From Sweltsa coloradensis (taxonomy: Eukaryota > Arthropoda > Insecta > Plecoptera > Chloroperlidae), in contig JAMZAV010002207.1 of assembly GCA_024449915.1 (NCBI GenBank), forward strand, positions 119,186 to 183,185: a stretch of DNA of 64,000 bases, read 5' to 3'. Of the stretch, positions 1 to 11,694 are shown in pieces; positions within the stretch are counted from its first letter, which is position 1, and the number at the start of each line of letters is the position of its first letter. Under the pieces are notes generated by a model that saw nothing but the letters and a program-made list of their open reading frames with translations, was not told where the DNA came from and did no database searches. The translations under genes were made by a program, and so were the position numbers.

Positions 1-920
1 TCTCAAAGTCGAGTCTCGTATGTCGTTATCAACTATCGAGAAGTCGAAATTGCTCGCAAGCGATATATTTTCGATAAGTCGACTTTCCACAGAACTCGCA
101 TTATCTTAAAATGGCGGATTTTTCTCGACACGTATTTTCTGGACACTTGGGATAGCAAGAAATAGTTATTTATTGTTTATGCTGGTGGATTTTCTTCAGG
201 TGAAAAAGATTATAATGTAATTGACGCAAAATTTTATCGGAAATTAACGGTCTAAATGTATCCTGTAAGCCTAGCCCTACCTAGGCTAGGGCCTAGGGCA
301 AACAGGTACTAATGTTGATTGTGATGTGTATTGTCTTCAGGTTTGGCTATGAAAGTGGCATTGCCGTTTTATTTCATCGATCTTGTTATGATTTTTCATC
401 TGGAAGTGATGGTGATATTGATGGTCCAAGTGTATCCCGTAAGCATAGGCCTAGGGCGACCTAACCAAGACGTGTATTACAGTTTAAGGTCATAAGAAAT
501 CGTTATTAATGTTGATTTTTATGTAGGGGTACTCTTTAGGTTTGGCTATGAAAGTTGGATTGCTGCTTTATTAGATCGATATTTTTATGATTTTTCATCG
601 GAAAGTGTTGGTTGGTTAGCATAGGCTCTAGATCTAGCCTAAGCAGACAAGAATGCGCTGTATTTGATACTTGTAATATTATTATTTTGCGAGATATAAG
701 CCATGGAGCCTAGGCTACGCCTACTTCTGGAGATAGCTTTTCCAAAATGCCTGGGTTTTTTTTAGCTTGCACAAGGAAAATGTATGATACTAGGCCTAAT
801 GGTGGTGAATTTTTAAACATTTTTCAAATATGTTGATCGCTCAATCTCGATATTTGCTTGATCTCAAATCTCGCTCGAAATTCAAGCAGGAATTCTCATT
901 TCTGCTCGCACAGCCCTAAT
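1..920 (+). repeat. Left copy of a ~0.9 kb intronic direct duplication (partner 2919-3870)
   Basis: Starting at cgagtctcgtatg and running to tgctcgcacagccctaa, this segment repeats at 2919-3870 with frequent substitutions and small indels. Shared landmarks are cgacttttccacagaactcg-like text, tagcaagaaatagttatt, and several internal repeats of aggtttggctatgaaagt. Both copies end at the hAT-like terminus CTCGCACAGCCCTA. The left copy may extend beyond the window. Confidence 0.7.
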
Positions 921-921
921 T

Positions 922-2600
922 ATGATCATTTCGCAGACCTGTTCTGTATTATTTCACCCGCATTTTTATGTGAAATTTTAAATTGTGTGCAACAAGGGCA
1001 AATTAATTTATACAACCAAACCTTTTTATTTTTCTGTTTGGATTTCCTATGATGATCATTTCGCAGACCTGTTCTGTATTATTTTGATGAATGTGTACAC
1101 TGAGGAAATTTTCTAATTTGTTGCTTCATTAATAAATACATCACCCGCATTTTTGGCCTAGGCCTACTAGCCCTATAGCCCCACATCAGGGTTGCCGTTT
1201 TTATGGATTTAATCTGTTTTTAACGGATTTTGAGGGTGCAAAACGGATCGACGAATTTTTATTCCAATTTACGGATTTTTTGTTTTAAAAGATTTTTTTT
1301 TCGTTTTACGCCGTTTTTAACTAGGGCTGGTCAAAATATCTATAGTATTTCAATTCGATATCGATAAGTGGGAAGATTTTTTATGTATAAATATCAGAGC
1401 TTACACCAAAATTTCGGAATTTTGGTGGAGGTGCCGGGTAAGTAGTCTAAATTAAATTATCCTGGCTGGTGCATATGGTGGAGGTGCCGGGTCATAAAAC
1501 GCGGTTGTGAGATTGTAAAAATCTAATTTTTTTAAAAAAAAAAAAGGATATGCATTCATGGTGATACCATAGCCCTATCAACCCTCTTTGGCCTAAAATC
1601 ATTAAAAATAGGCCTCTTTAAAAAATTATATTTTCAATTTTTTTAAACTTAACAATTACATGGTAATCAATATCATATCAAAATTGGTACATTTAAGCAT
1701 TAAAAGGATTTTTAAGGATTAGGGTGTTTCATTTAAGGATTTCTAAGGATTTTTGATGTGCTCAAACAGGATTTTTATTTTTTCTTGGTAGCAACCCTGC
1801 CCTACATGCATTTTCTGGTTTTGTAGTAGACAGTCTTTGTTTTCATGGTGGAAGGGCATCTATTTAGTCTTCCAAGACCAGACACCACAAATGCATGTGT
1901 GAAATTTTAAAGCAATGTACTAGTGAAAAACAAAACCTTTTTATTGTTTGATTTCCTATGATGATCATTTCGCAGACCTGTTCTGTATTATTATGATGAA
2001 TGTGATCACTGAGGAAATGTTCTAATTTGTGGCTTCATTAGTAAATACATCACCCGCATTTTTGGCCTACTAGCCCTACATGCATTTTCTGGTTTTGTAG
2101 TAGACGGGCCTCGTTTCCATGGTGGAAGGGCATCCATTTAGTCTTCAAGACTAGACACCACAAATGCATGTGTGAAATTTTAAAGTAATGTACAAGTGTA
2201 AAACCAACCCTTTTTATTTTTTCCCCGTTTGATTTCCTATGATGATCATTTCGCAGACCTGTTCTGTATTATTTTGATGAATGTGTACACTGAGGAAATT
2301 TTCTAATTTGTGGCTTCATTAATAAATACATCACCCGCATTTTTGGTAGCCCTACATGCATTTTCTGGTTTGTAGTAGGCGGGCCTCGTTTCCATGGTGG
2401 AAGGGCATCCATTTAGTCTTCAAGGCCAACACCACAAATGCATATGAAATTTTAAAGCAATGTACAAGTGTAAAACCAAACCTTTTTTATTTTTTCCCCA
2501 TTTGATTTCCTATGATGATCATTTCGCAGACCTGTTCTGTATTATTTTGATGAATGTGAACACTGAGTAATTTTTTTTCATTTGGGGCTTCATTTACTGT
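922..2600 (+). repeat. ~280 bp tandem array in the EEF2 intron
   Basis: The word gatgatcatttcgcagacct recurs at about 1051, 1960, 2241 and 2514, with a shorter partial unit at 922. Each unit also holds acacaaatgcatgtgtgaaat-like text and catcacccgcatttttgg. If the 621 bases of the hAT-like insertion and its duplicated target are removed, the spacing becomes about 288, 281 and 273 bases. Confidence 0.75.
1187..1799. mobile_element. hAT-like non-autonomous element inserted in the tandem array
   Basis: It begins CAGGGTTGC and ends GCAACCCTG. It is flanked by 8-base near-duplicates, CCCCACAT (1179-1186) and CCCTACAT (1800-1807). Neighbouring tandem units carry the uninterrupted site agCCCTACATgcatttt, so the empty site is visible. 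Its interior (1322-1560) resembles an inverted copy at about 8330-8570 (words gtggaggtgccgggt / acccggcacctccac). Confidence 0.6.
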
Positions 2601-2918
2601 AGGTATACCGTATTGTGCTGAATATATTCCGATCCCCTAACTTTGGCCATCAATTTTTTTTTTTTTTTTTTTTAGCAAAATTTAATTAAATATTTTTTTA
2701 CGTGCCGTTATTCCTGCAGTCTTATTTCCGCCGAGCTTGTGCCGACGTAGTTTTTCCCGCCGCCTATTTACGCGGCGCCCGTGATGACGTAGCGCTAAAC
2801 CTTACCAAGACGCATATTTTTTTAACAGTGAGATCATAAGAAATCATTATTAATGTTGATTTTGATGTATTGTCTTCTCTTCAGGTTTTGCTATGAAAGT
2901 GGCATTTGCTCCATTAAA

Positions 2919-3870
2919 ATCTCGAAAATTCGAGTCTCGTATGTTGTTATCGAGAAGTCGAAATTGCTCGCAATCGATATATTTTCAATAAATCGACTTT
3001 CCACAGAACTCGCAAAATCTTTCTTAAAATGACGGATTTTTCTCTACGCATATTTTCTGGACACTTGAGATAGCAAGAAATAGTTATTGTTGATGCTGGT
3101 GGATTTTCTTCAGGTGAAAAAGATTATAATGACATCGGCGCGTAATTTTATCGATCTACTAAAGAGTTCATAATCATCGGATAGTAACGGTCCAAATTTA
3201 TCCCGTAAGCCTAGAGCGAAACCGATAAGACCACTAATGTTGATTTTCATGTATTGTCTTCAGGTTTGGCTATGAAAGTTGCATTGCTGCTTTATTTAAT
3301 CTATCTTGTTATGATTTTTCATCGGGAAGTGATGGTGATATTGACTGTCCAAGTGTATCCCGTAAGCCCAAGACATGCATTTTTTTTAACAATATAAGAT
3401 CATAAGAAATCATTAATGTTGATTTTGATGTAGCCTATTGTCTTCAGGTTTGGCTATGAAAGTGGCATTGCCGCTTAATTTGATCGATCTTGTTATGATC
3501 TTTCTTTGGAAAGTGGTGTTGGTTGCCTAGGCCCTTGATCTAGCCTACCCCTACAACATTTTCCCCACATTATTAAAAATATATCAGAAGAATCCCTGGA
3601 CATTTTAAGACAAGAATGCGCTGTATCACATACTTGTAATATTATTATTGTGCGAGATGTAAGACCCTAGGTTATGCCTACTTCTGGAGATAGCTTTTCC
3701 AAAATGTTTGGTGTTTTAGCTTGCACACAGTAAATGTATGGTAGGTAGGTCTAATGAGGGTGAATTTTTGAACATTTTTCATAATAGCCTATGTTGATGG
3801 CTCAATCTTGATATTTACTCGATCTCGGATCTCGCTCAAATTTTAAAATCTCTGCTCGCACAGCCCTATA
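2919..3870 (+). repeat. Right copy of the intronic ~0.9 kb direct duplication
   Basis: This is the partner of 1-920. It ends with CTCGCACAGCCCTA at 3855-3868, only about 40 bases upstream of the EEF2 exon at 3909, so the duplicated element abuts the splice acceptor. Confidence 0.7.
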
Positions 3871-3908
3871 GGTATGCCTTGGATACTAATGAATTGCTTT
3901 CCTTCCAG

Positions 3909-4041
3909 TGTCCCGAGGTCGCTGTGGGAGGTATCTACGGTGTATTGAACAGGAGGCGAGGCCACGTCTTCGAGGAGATGCAGGTTCCTGGCACACCCAT
4001 GTTCGTTGTCAAGGCATACTTGCCCGTCAACGAGTCCTTCG
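3909..4041 (+). CDS. EEF2: EEF2 antepenultimate exon
   Basis: A pyrimidine-rich acceptor (gctttccttccag) precedes TGT for the Cys of [11 protein letters not shown]. The exon encodes 44 codons plus one base and ends before GTAAGATT. The last base, g, completes a Gly codon with the first two bases of the next exon. Conserved landmarks are the domain V segment [17 protein letters not shown] and [12 protein letters not shown]. Confidence 0.95.
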
Positions 4042-7000
4042 GTAAGATTCTCGACTATTGCTGCTGATTTCCGTCTTTATTCAAACAGATATAAATTATA
4101 CAATGTTAAATTGGATGGAATGCTATTTGAAAGTCTTGATCATAAGCATCCAATGAAACCTCGATGCATCGTTTTCAATGAGAGACGAGGAAAAAAAGAT
4201 GGATAGGGGAAACACAAAGTCTCAGTGGAGGGAAAAAACTGAGAAAAAATACATATTGGGCCTACCAGAAATACACTGAAAAATACCGTATTTACGCGCA
4301 TAAAGGCCGCCCTCGCGTAATGGCCGCACCCCAGTTTTGACCATGCAATTTTTAAAAAGTACTTTGCATGTTGTATTGGCCACACTTGTTATTTTAGCCA
4401 GCAAATCCTTTAGGAATGAAACAACTCATCGCAAAACAGGCAATGAACATGCAAACGAGCATGTTCATAAATAAACCATTTTATTTTAATGCAATGTTAT
4501 TCTAGAGTGTTTACTTTCTGTGTGCAAGGTCGCACGGCTCACACAACGTCAGACACTAACACAGCTGGCATTGCTTGGATTGAAGTGTGCGAGAGTGTTT
4601 ACAATAAAACAGACTGGTTTTGTTATCTAATCTCATTCATAACGTAAACAAAACAACACAGCGAGAGTCTTGGCCCGACGCCAATTGATAGTGAGCTAGG
4701 CGATAACGTATTTAGTGGCGTGTGAAGAGGGGGGGGGGGGGTATTTATCTCCGCGGCTGTCGGCTCTTGAATGGATGTTTAGTTTCAAGTTCCATTCGCC
4801 CATTAATCCACTTCTTTGTCTATTGCATTTTCAGTCACCGTCATTGTCACCCAATACAATGTCCATTTCTTCATAACCATAGCCAGCCTCTATCATGTCG
4901 ACTTCAATAAAACAAAGAAGCGCGCCTGAAACCAGCTCGGATAGCCTACGATCTTACATCAGGAAACTGCGACCTGGCGTCGGGTGGATGCGTGACCGGC
5001 TGACGAGGCAGTCATTGCCGCGAAACGGAGAATTTTACGGGCAGCGGGCGGACATCTTCACTTCCGCGGACGTATTCACACGTTGAACAAGACTTATTTA
5101 ATTAATAACTTACCGTTAAAATGAGTTTTTTTTTACTCTTGCTCGCATATGTGTACGTAATATTGATACAATTACATATTATAATTTTATTTTTTTCGAC
5201 TTTGTATAGTCATATAGGCCGCCCTCGCGTAATGGCCGCACCCCTGTTTATGAACTTCAAAATTTTAAATATACCTGCGGCCTATATGCGCGTAAATACG
5301 GTAAACACACTTTCCCTGTCACTGCTAGAGTAATACCTTCTCAATAAAACGTCATTTTGATTTTTTTTTAATCTGTGCTTTGATTGAATCGATCATCGTT
5401 GCAAAGGTTTTGTACTACGCATAGTGGCTCGCCAAGTACATCGACATTGCATCAGTCTGTTGCTAACATGCCTACTTCTCGGCCCGCTTTACAGCCGCGC
5501 GTCTGTTGGGAGAGAGGCGCACCACACATGTGTTCGGGCGGAGTTAAGCTGAAACGCTGGTACAAACGCGTGATTTCTTCTACTAAATGGCTGGTACAAA
5601 CGCGTGATTTCGTCCACTAAATGGCTGGTACAAATGCATAATTTTATTAGGCGGAAAGGGGGAACAACCAAAACACGCGATCACAAGGGTTTTTATTGGG
5701 GTTTTTGTATCGGAAACATTAAGGAAGGAACCCATTGACTCAATATTATTTCCGAGAACGTTGATTGATGAAACGATTGATGCAGGAAAATGATTGGCGA
5801 GAACAATGGAAGCCCACCAGCAACTGCCTACGAGACCGGTTCCCCCCACCCCTCCCACCCGCGCCGCCTGTGATCACTCTCTCCCACTCCACCAAGCACT
5901 TCACTGCAGATTCTCAATATTTTGCACTTGCCCAGTGCCATCTCAGTCTCAGTGCCATGTTATTCTTACGTGATAATTATTGCAAGATCATTGTTTTTAA
6001 ATTTTAATTGATTATGCTGTCTATACTTGTTTAATTGAGGCGCGAGTGTTACATGAGTTGAGTTGTCGTGTCTTGTTCTCGGATATATACCGCCGCCCCT
6101 ACCCGCTAGCCGTGTTGCTACATTTGAAGTTAAGCCGATCTCGACCTTTGAGACTCCGACCTTTTCCTAGGGACGTCAAGGATGCTGTTCAGTCGCCCGT
6201 CCAAGTGCTCTAGTTTATGTGAGTGCGTGCTCGATACCCCGCCTATGCGTGACTGGTGCAGGCAGGATGCCCATTGCACTGTAAGGTTCACGTAGAAAGG
6301 GCCCCCTTGATTTTTTAAATTGTTTTAGTTACGTTTTCCCGACCAATACGTTCAAAACGAGAGCCTTCTTCGAAAACTGATTCGGCGGGTTTGACTGTAA
6401 ATTATTCCACATTGCATTTGCACTTTATCTTTATAAAATGTCTTTTGTAAATAGTGGCACCAATGGAAATCTTGTTTCACAGGCTTTACCGCCGATCTTC
6501 GCAGCAACACCGGTGGACAGGCATTCCCACAGTGTGTGTTTGACCACTGGCAGGTGCTACCTGGCGACCCGACCGAGCCCTCTAGCAAGCCCTTCACTAT
6601 CGTACAGGTACGACCATTGTTCATTTCATTAGTGTTTGGCAATGACACCAATAGCTTACCTTCTGATACCTTCTTATGTAACCTTGATTTTGCTTGTTCA
6701 TGTTGATATGATTGCTAAAGAATTTTGCATAGAGCCTTTATTTAGCAACAATCTTATCAAGTTAAGCTTTTGTAACATTATATAGCCCAAATACAGTAAT
6801 ACTATAATAAATTAATTGTGTGTTGTTTGTTCTGATATACCATATTGTATTGTCCAGAAGTCTTGAGGTCTCTTACCAGCTTATATATGCATATGTTCTT
6901 TTATATTTCAACCAGAAAAGTTAGGGGGTCGACTTATATTCAGGACATTACGGTATATCCAGAAATATAGTAATAAAAATGAAACTATATAATGGGTGTT

Positions 7001-9254
7001 ATCGTTAGAAATTAGGGCTGTGCGAGTACTCGATTTCTCGAGCTTTTTCGAGCTCAGTTTTGAGCTCACGCCGAGCTTGATTTTAGGCTCGATAGCCGTG
7101 CTTGGCTTTATGCTCAATTTATTCAAGCCGAACCTACAAAAACACGCAGTACACGCGCTCATTTTCATCAACACTCAACAGACAGTCTTGTCAAGAAAGA
7201 CTTTCACGGAAGAATGCGGCAGCCTGAGCCAGCGATCAACAGTCGACTCGACGGTCGACGCAGTAGAATGCGATAGGCCTAGACCTAGAATGCAAACATG
7301 TCACTCTCATGTGGGAAAACCTATCACACTATCGCAAGCGCTGAAGCTTTCATCGCAAAATAAGCCTAGGAAAGAAAGGAGATAAGCCAAGGAATAATAA
7401 TCCAATGCGTCGTGATCGTAGAAACATGATCACATCGCAATAATTCTTCTTCCAACTAGTTCCACACCGAACATCTTTGTTCTTCGTCAGCTGTGAGTTG
7501 AGTTGGATCGACCGAACGCGCACGCAGTTCGCGCAGGTGTCACGTGTTGGCTTACAACGCGCTCTGTTGTCAACTCGAGTTACTCTTTAGCAGAGTCGAC
7601 AAAGAAGTTTCCCTGGGTCTTCTTTATCGACTCTGCAGGCAGCGGGCAGGCTCCGCGGGAAAGATCGCATCGACGTAGCGCGTAAAATAATAAACCCGTG
7701 AATTAGCCTAAAAACGGTCGCGAAAAATACCCTGATCTTATAATCGGCTCCGGGTAATTTCTAGAACCGGGTACCCGATGACATCCCTAGAAAATATGTA
7801 GCCTAGCCTAACCATTTTTTTTTTATTTATTTTTTAAGCTCGGCTCGAAAATCAAGCTTTTTTTTTAATGCTCGGCTCGGCTCGACTTAAAAATTCTAGG
7901 CTCGCACAGCCCTATTAGAAATACAAATCATTGTACTTATCACTGTTAAGGGGGATCTACAGCGTTTTTCTATTTTCTCAAATATGCAACCAAGTCAAAA
8001 TATAGTGAATGGCATTGAAACCTGGCTCTAATTTTTTTATGATCGGGCAGAAGAAATGGTTATTTTTTAATTTTTTTTATAAATTATTGTCTTTCCTGCC
8101 AATTTTTTAATTTGCTGGTATTTTGTACTGCTTTGTACCACCAAGTAAAAAAAATTGCAGGAAAGACATATTGTAAAAAAAAATGTGCTGTGCTATGACA
8201 TATCCAATGATCGATATCACATGAAAAATTTTGATATGATATTGATATATCGAAATGTGGCAAAATTGTTTTAAAAAATAAAATTTTAATTTTCATTGAC
8301 AAATATTGTTGATAAGGTATCACCATAAACCCATTTAACTATTTTTACAATCTCACAATTGCGTTTTATGACCCGGCACCTCCACCATAATAAATGCACC
8401 AGCCAGGTTAATTTAATTTCGACTACCTACCCGGCACCTCCACCAAAATTACGAAATTTTGCCATTTTTCTGTAAATTTTGGTGTGAAGCCAAATATCGA
8501 CATCGAAAAAAATTTCCGCTTACCGATATCGTATCGAAATATTGATTTTTTTGCCCAGACCCAAAAAATACTCTTTTTTTTCTTTCGGACAGCTAGAACA
8601 CAAGTTGAAAATTAATGTCACAAAAAAAACTACCTACGTTGAATGATGAATACATTTTAATAAAAATATCTCGTTAACAGTGAAAAGTCCAATTTGTATA
8701 CTGTTGGGTGTTTTATTATAGCATATTATACATGTTTGTGGATGTGATAATCTCATCAGTAGGGCCCCGTGAAAATAGCATTAATTTTTTTGTAGCGGGG
8801 ATTTCCTCAAATATTGGCATTAATTCATAAATGATCATAAAACTTATCTTTTTTGATAGAATTGTTACCTACATAAAACACCTTATTTTTCTCCATAGTA
8901 TTTGCCAAAATGACCCAAATTGACCAGAAAATTGTATTTTAGCCCACATTTTTAGCACAAATTCATTTTTAGCACAAATTAACAAATATGTTTTAATTTA
9001 ATAAATTTAGCATTAATTAGCAAAAGTAAAATTTGTCAATAACTCTCAACACTTATCAAAAGTTTCTCATATATAAACTCTGTAAACACAATTTAGCCAT
9101 ATTTAGCATTTATAGTTTAAATTTCACGGGGCTCTACTGATCCGCCTCGAGGTGTGCATCACTGATGTTTGCATTCTCTCTCTAGGACACACGTAAGAGG
9201 AAGGGGCTGAAGGAAGGACTCCCAGACCTCGCTTCCTACCTGGACAAGTTGTAA
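3909..9254 (+). CDS. EEF2: Elongation factor 2, C-terminal part (last three exons; 5' part outside window)
   Basis: Eukaryotic elongation factor 2 is the GTPase that moves peptidyl-tRNA and mRNA through the ribosome in the cytosol. Joining 3909-4041, 6483-6607 and 9186-9254 gives 108 codons plus TAA, colinear with the end of animal eEF2 (domain V, EF-G C-terminal fold). It starts at [20 protein letters not shown], contains [20 protein letters not shown] and [20 protein letters not shown], and ends [17 protein letters not shown]. Intron phases agree: phase 0 into the first exon, phase 1 between the first and second, phase 0 between the second and third. The G domain and the diphthamide histidine belong to exons left of the window. 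Both introns in view are packed with TIR elements. No frameshift or missing conserved residue is seen in the coding part. Identity is close to certain; only exon borders could shift slightly. Confidence 0.95.
4286..5301. mobile_element. TA-flanked TIR element, CCGTATTTACGCG family (1.0 kb)
   Basis: The left end CCGTATTTACGCGCATA and the right end TATGCGCGTAAATACGG are exact inverses, and TA flanks both sides (4284-4285, 5302-5303). Subterminal text gccgccctcgcgtaatggcc is repeated near both ends. No transposase is recognised. The TA target suggests Tc1/mariner-type mobility, but the superfamily is not proven. A 188 bp relative sits at 58752-58939. Confidence 0.6.
5302..6482. other. EEF2 intron remainder, no feature recognised
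   Basis: Between the TA-flanked element and the exon at 6483 I see only a short direct repeat, ggctggtacaaacgcgtgattt, at about 5557 and 5588 (with a third partial copy), and C-rich text near 5840. Nothing coding is recognised. Confidence 0.4.
6483..6607 (+). CDS. EEF2: EEF2 penultimate exon
   Basis: The acceptor cttgtttcacag is followed by gc, which completes Gly, then [20 protein letters not shown] and [21 protein letters not shown]. The donor is CAG|GTACGA. The exon is 125 bases and ends in phase 0. The start of this exon ([17 protein letters not shown]) is nearly invariant in animal eEF2; the [13 protein letters not shown] stretch is the usual variable part. Confidence 0.95.
6836..6956. 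repeat. Possible small TIR element in EEF2 intron
   Basis: Imperfect inverted ends TACCATATTGTATTGTCC and GGACATTACGGTA bound about 120 bases that include ggtcgacttatattcagg. It resembles the CCGTATTT class of MITE, but the ends are degraded. Confidence 0.3.
7013..7914. mobile_element. hAT-type non-autonomous element with perfect 8 bp target duplication
   Basis: The ends are TAGGGCTGTGCGAG and CTCGCACAGCCCTA, exact 14-base inverses. The flanks are TTAGAAAT at 7005-7012 and again at 7915-7922. An 8-base duplication with TAGGG..-type ends is the hallmark of the hAT superfamily. The 902 bp interior is rich in ctcggctcg words near both ends and has no recognisable transposase. The same right terminus closes the 1-920 and 2919-3870 repeats. 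Confidence 0.75.
8330..8570 (-). repeat. Dispersed repeat related to 1322-1560 (opposite orientation)
   Basis: It shares tgacccggcacctccacc, aatgcaccagcca and a second acccggcacctccacc block with the inverse of 1322-1560, plus the same cgatatcg-rich end. It is an old element fragment. Confidence 0.5.
8757..9139. mobile_element. TIR element CAGTAGRGCCCCGTGAAA, next to the last EEF2 exon
   Basis: The left end CAGTAGGGCCCCGTGAAA and right end TTTCACGGGGCTCTACTG differ at one position. The ends resemble hAT (CAG..), but I see no matching 8-base flanks. The interior is AT-rich with repeated ttagcac/aaattagca words. Confidence 0.5.
9186..9254 (+). CDS. EEF2: EEF2 last coding exon with stop codon
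   Basis: The acceptor gcattctctctctag leads into [22 protein letters not shown] and a TAA stop at 9252-9254. The positively charged [11 protein letters not shown] and terminal LDKL are the standard eEF2 C-terminus. Only 46 bases separate this exon from the right end of a TIR element (8757-9139), so the branch point must lie in that gap or in the element's right end. Confidence 0.95.
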   Translation, partial: DTRKRKGLKEGLPDLASYLDKL

Positions 9255-9780
9255 GAATTGGAGATGCTAGGGAGGGAAGAAAGGAACGTGTATAAAGTAT
9301 TTAACCAAATGAAAAGAGATTCCGATGTTACTTTTATCGATAAGCTATGCTGCTCGGACAGTTCAGCATACACAAAATGGTAGTTCAGTTTTTTTGTTTT
9401 GTGAACTACATTTTCAATTGAACAAATTACACTCAGACCATCAAATACAATGTTTACGGAAGTGCACGAGTGCAGAATTTTGACTGCGTGTCAACCAAGA
9501 TCGGACGACAGTTATTCCAGGTGTACAATCAGGTTATACCTATGTGAAGGGTACCAGAATAAAAATAATAAAAACAACTATAACTGGTTTCAATACTTGT
9601 GTCAATACTTACATACCTTCAAATCCTCTGGATCCCTATTTATGCAATGGTCCCGTTCATGTGACGTACATTTGGTCACACACCACAAAGCGGTGCAAAA
9701 AGTCTGTTAAAATCAAAACTCGACAAAAAGCGGTTAATAAATTTGTTAATTTGCATGTCACTGTGTGTCATTCATGCATA
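9255..9780 (+). other. EEF2 3' untranslated region, extent uncertain
   Basis: No coding similarity follows the EEF2 stop. Candidate AATAAA poly(A) signals are at 9558-9563 and 9736-9741. From about 9690 the sequence matches, in inverted orientation, an element near the right end of the window, so the earlier signal is more likely the native one. This is an inference. Confidence 0.4.
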
Positions 9781-10740
9781 TTGAAATAATTTATATTTAA
9801 CAAGAATTTAATGGATGACACTAAACTAGACTTTGGCTAGGCCTAACCTTTGGGTTAACAGAACTGCCTAACTTGGCCTAGGCCTAAGCTACTGTTCCCT
9901 AAGATAAACTAAACTATAAAATCTAGACTAGAGACTGATTTTGTGGTATAGGCCTAGGAAATGAACTACTACATACCAACAAATGTCATACAAAAATGAA
10001 GTGTAAGGTAGGCCTAGGTTGGGGCCAAGGTTCTTAAATATCTGTGTTAAATTTCTTCTGTGAATTTTTTTACAGATAACTACTATGCCTAGCTTAGGCC
10101 TAAATGCAAACGTGGACTCATAAATGTCCAATCCTGTGTTGTTTCCTGAAGATTGCCCTTGGCTCTAAACCTGCTCCATTCTAGGCCTAGGGTCCAGTTG
10201 TATTTGAATTGCTTAGGGCTATGTTTAGGGCACTTGTTCTCAAAATTTTGACAAATCGACAATTTTCTTACGGTTAACTTAATGTTTAACAGCTTTAACT
10301 CAGTGCCTCGGAGATTGCGAATTTGAGGTTTGGTAGTTCTAGGCAGCCTGTCAACTCTTTGTTGTGCTGAAAACACATTTACGCAAGAAACAATGTGAAG
10401 GTTATTGAAATCAAACAAATAACATGTCTTTCACGTGCACGAGATAAAACATTGGTTTTTTTGGCAGTTTGCAATCACAGGATGACAGCAATTTAGGTCA
10501 CAAAGCATCACAAGAATTATTCTGCTGGTATGAAGATGAACGACTATCGAACGAAAAATCGTTCAGTCGAACTTTTGGCGAAATAATCTATTTCACAGTC
10601 AGCCATCTTGATTATGATCAAAACTCGAAATCTAGCAGGATTTTCAAATAATTCTGCATTTTTTTGTGATTTGAACACTAAAAAATAAAAATTGGAAAAA
10701 CATCGCAAAAAGTTGTGAATAACAAAATTGAAACAACACC
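9690..10740 (+). repeat. Inverted relative of the 62580-63962 hAT-like element
   Basis: Read on the opposite strand, this stretch follows 62790-63900 almost throughout. Shared blocks include tcaaaactcgacaaaaagcg, ccaaggttctt, gggctatgtttagggc, agcctgtcaactcttt and aaaaacatcgcaaaaagttg. It includes several AGGCCTAGGC palindromes. Confidence 0.75.
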
Positions 10741-11694
10741 GAAATTTATTCCAGTTTGGTCAACTTCGGGAATTTATTCCAAGTATAAAGATTTTTTAAC
10801 TCAAATTTGCATACTGGATATCAATGTTTAAATCAATTTGAATTTGGTTTTATCGTAAGATAAATGGTTTGGTGGAAATTTCCAGAATTGGAATCCATCC
10901 ATGTTATGGGTTTCCAATTTTTTCACGTTTTGGACTTGTCTCGCAATGGATCTTTAGACTTAATTTAATCCATGCGAAATTTGGTAATGATATTACCAAC
11001 TGTTGAGCAGAAATCATCAACATCTGAGTGCGCGCTTTTGAGTTGGGCCAAGCTACGTGTCCCCTCTTAAGCCGACGGAGCATTGCAAACCCTACTTTAT
11101 TTCACTGAACATTCTTTTCTTACAGTTCCATGCCTGTACATTCTCAAGTCAATTTTAGCAATCGGAAAAAACATCCACACTCTTACAGTCACCAGTGGCA
11201 TACACAGTACACACCCACAACACAAGGCACATAAATGACCTCCATCTTAAGGCTCTACTGGACCCTGTATTATTTCGGTGTGTTGCAGTGGTTCCGTACC
11301 TCCATCGTAGCTAACGACACGATTGAGATATCCCTATATTTTTTTTATTCTACTCAGTGAAGACGTCTTATGAAAGTATGTGTTGTACTTTTTCCAAAAA
11401 TTTTCTTTGTTTTTTCATATAAAATTTGTTAACTTTTGTGGAATATTTTAAAATTACACTTTATTCGTGAATTTTTTTAGGCGTTGCTAAACACTTTTTC
11501 AAAAAAGTACAAAACAAACGTGTAGATATACACCTTCAACTAGCATTCCTGAAAATCTAAGAATTTTCGGATAAGGGATGTACGAAAGCATGTTTCGGCG
11601 CCATTTTAGGCTTTTTTTACTCCAGCAAGTAGCGCAACCTAGCGATACGAAGATTTTTCACCCCTTTGAGTGACGGGTCATGTGATTTTGTTAA
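10741..11694. other. Intergenic, nothing recognised
   Basis: AT-rich sequence without long open frames. No repeat boundary or RNA gene recognised here. Confidence 0.4.

Noticed and set aside
4722..5086. Two ~60-residue open frames
   Set aside because: They lie inside the TA-flanked TIR element and resemble no transposase.
6352..6651. 99-residue open frame on the minus strand
   Set aside because: It is antisense to an EEF2 exon.
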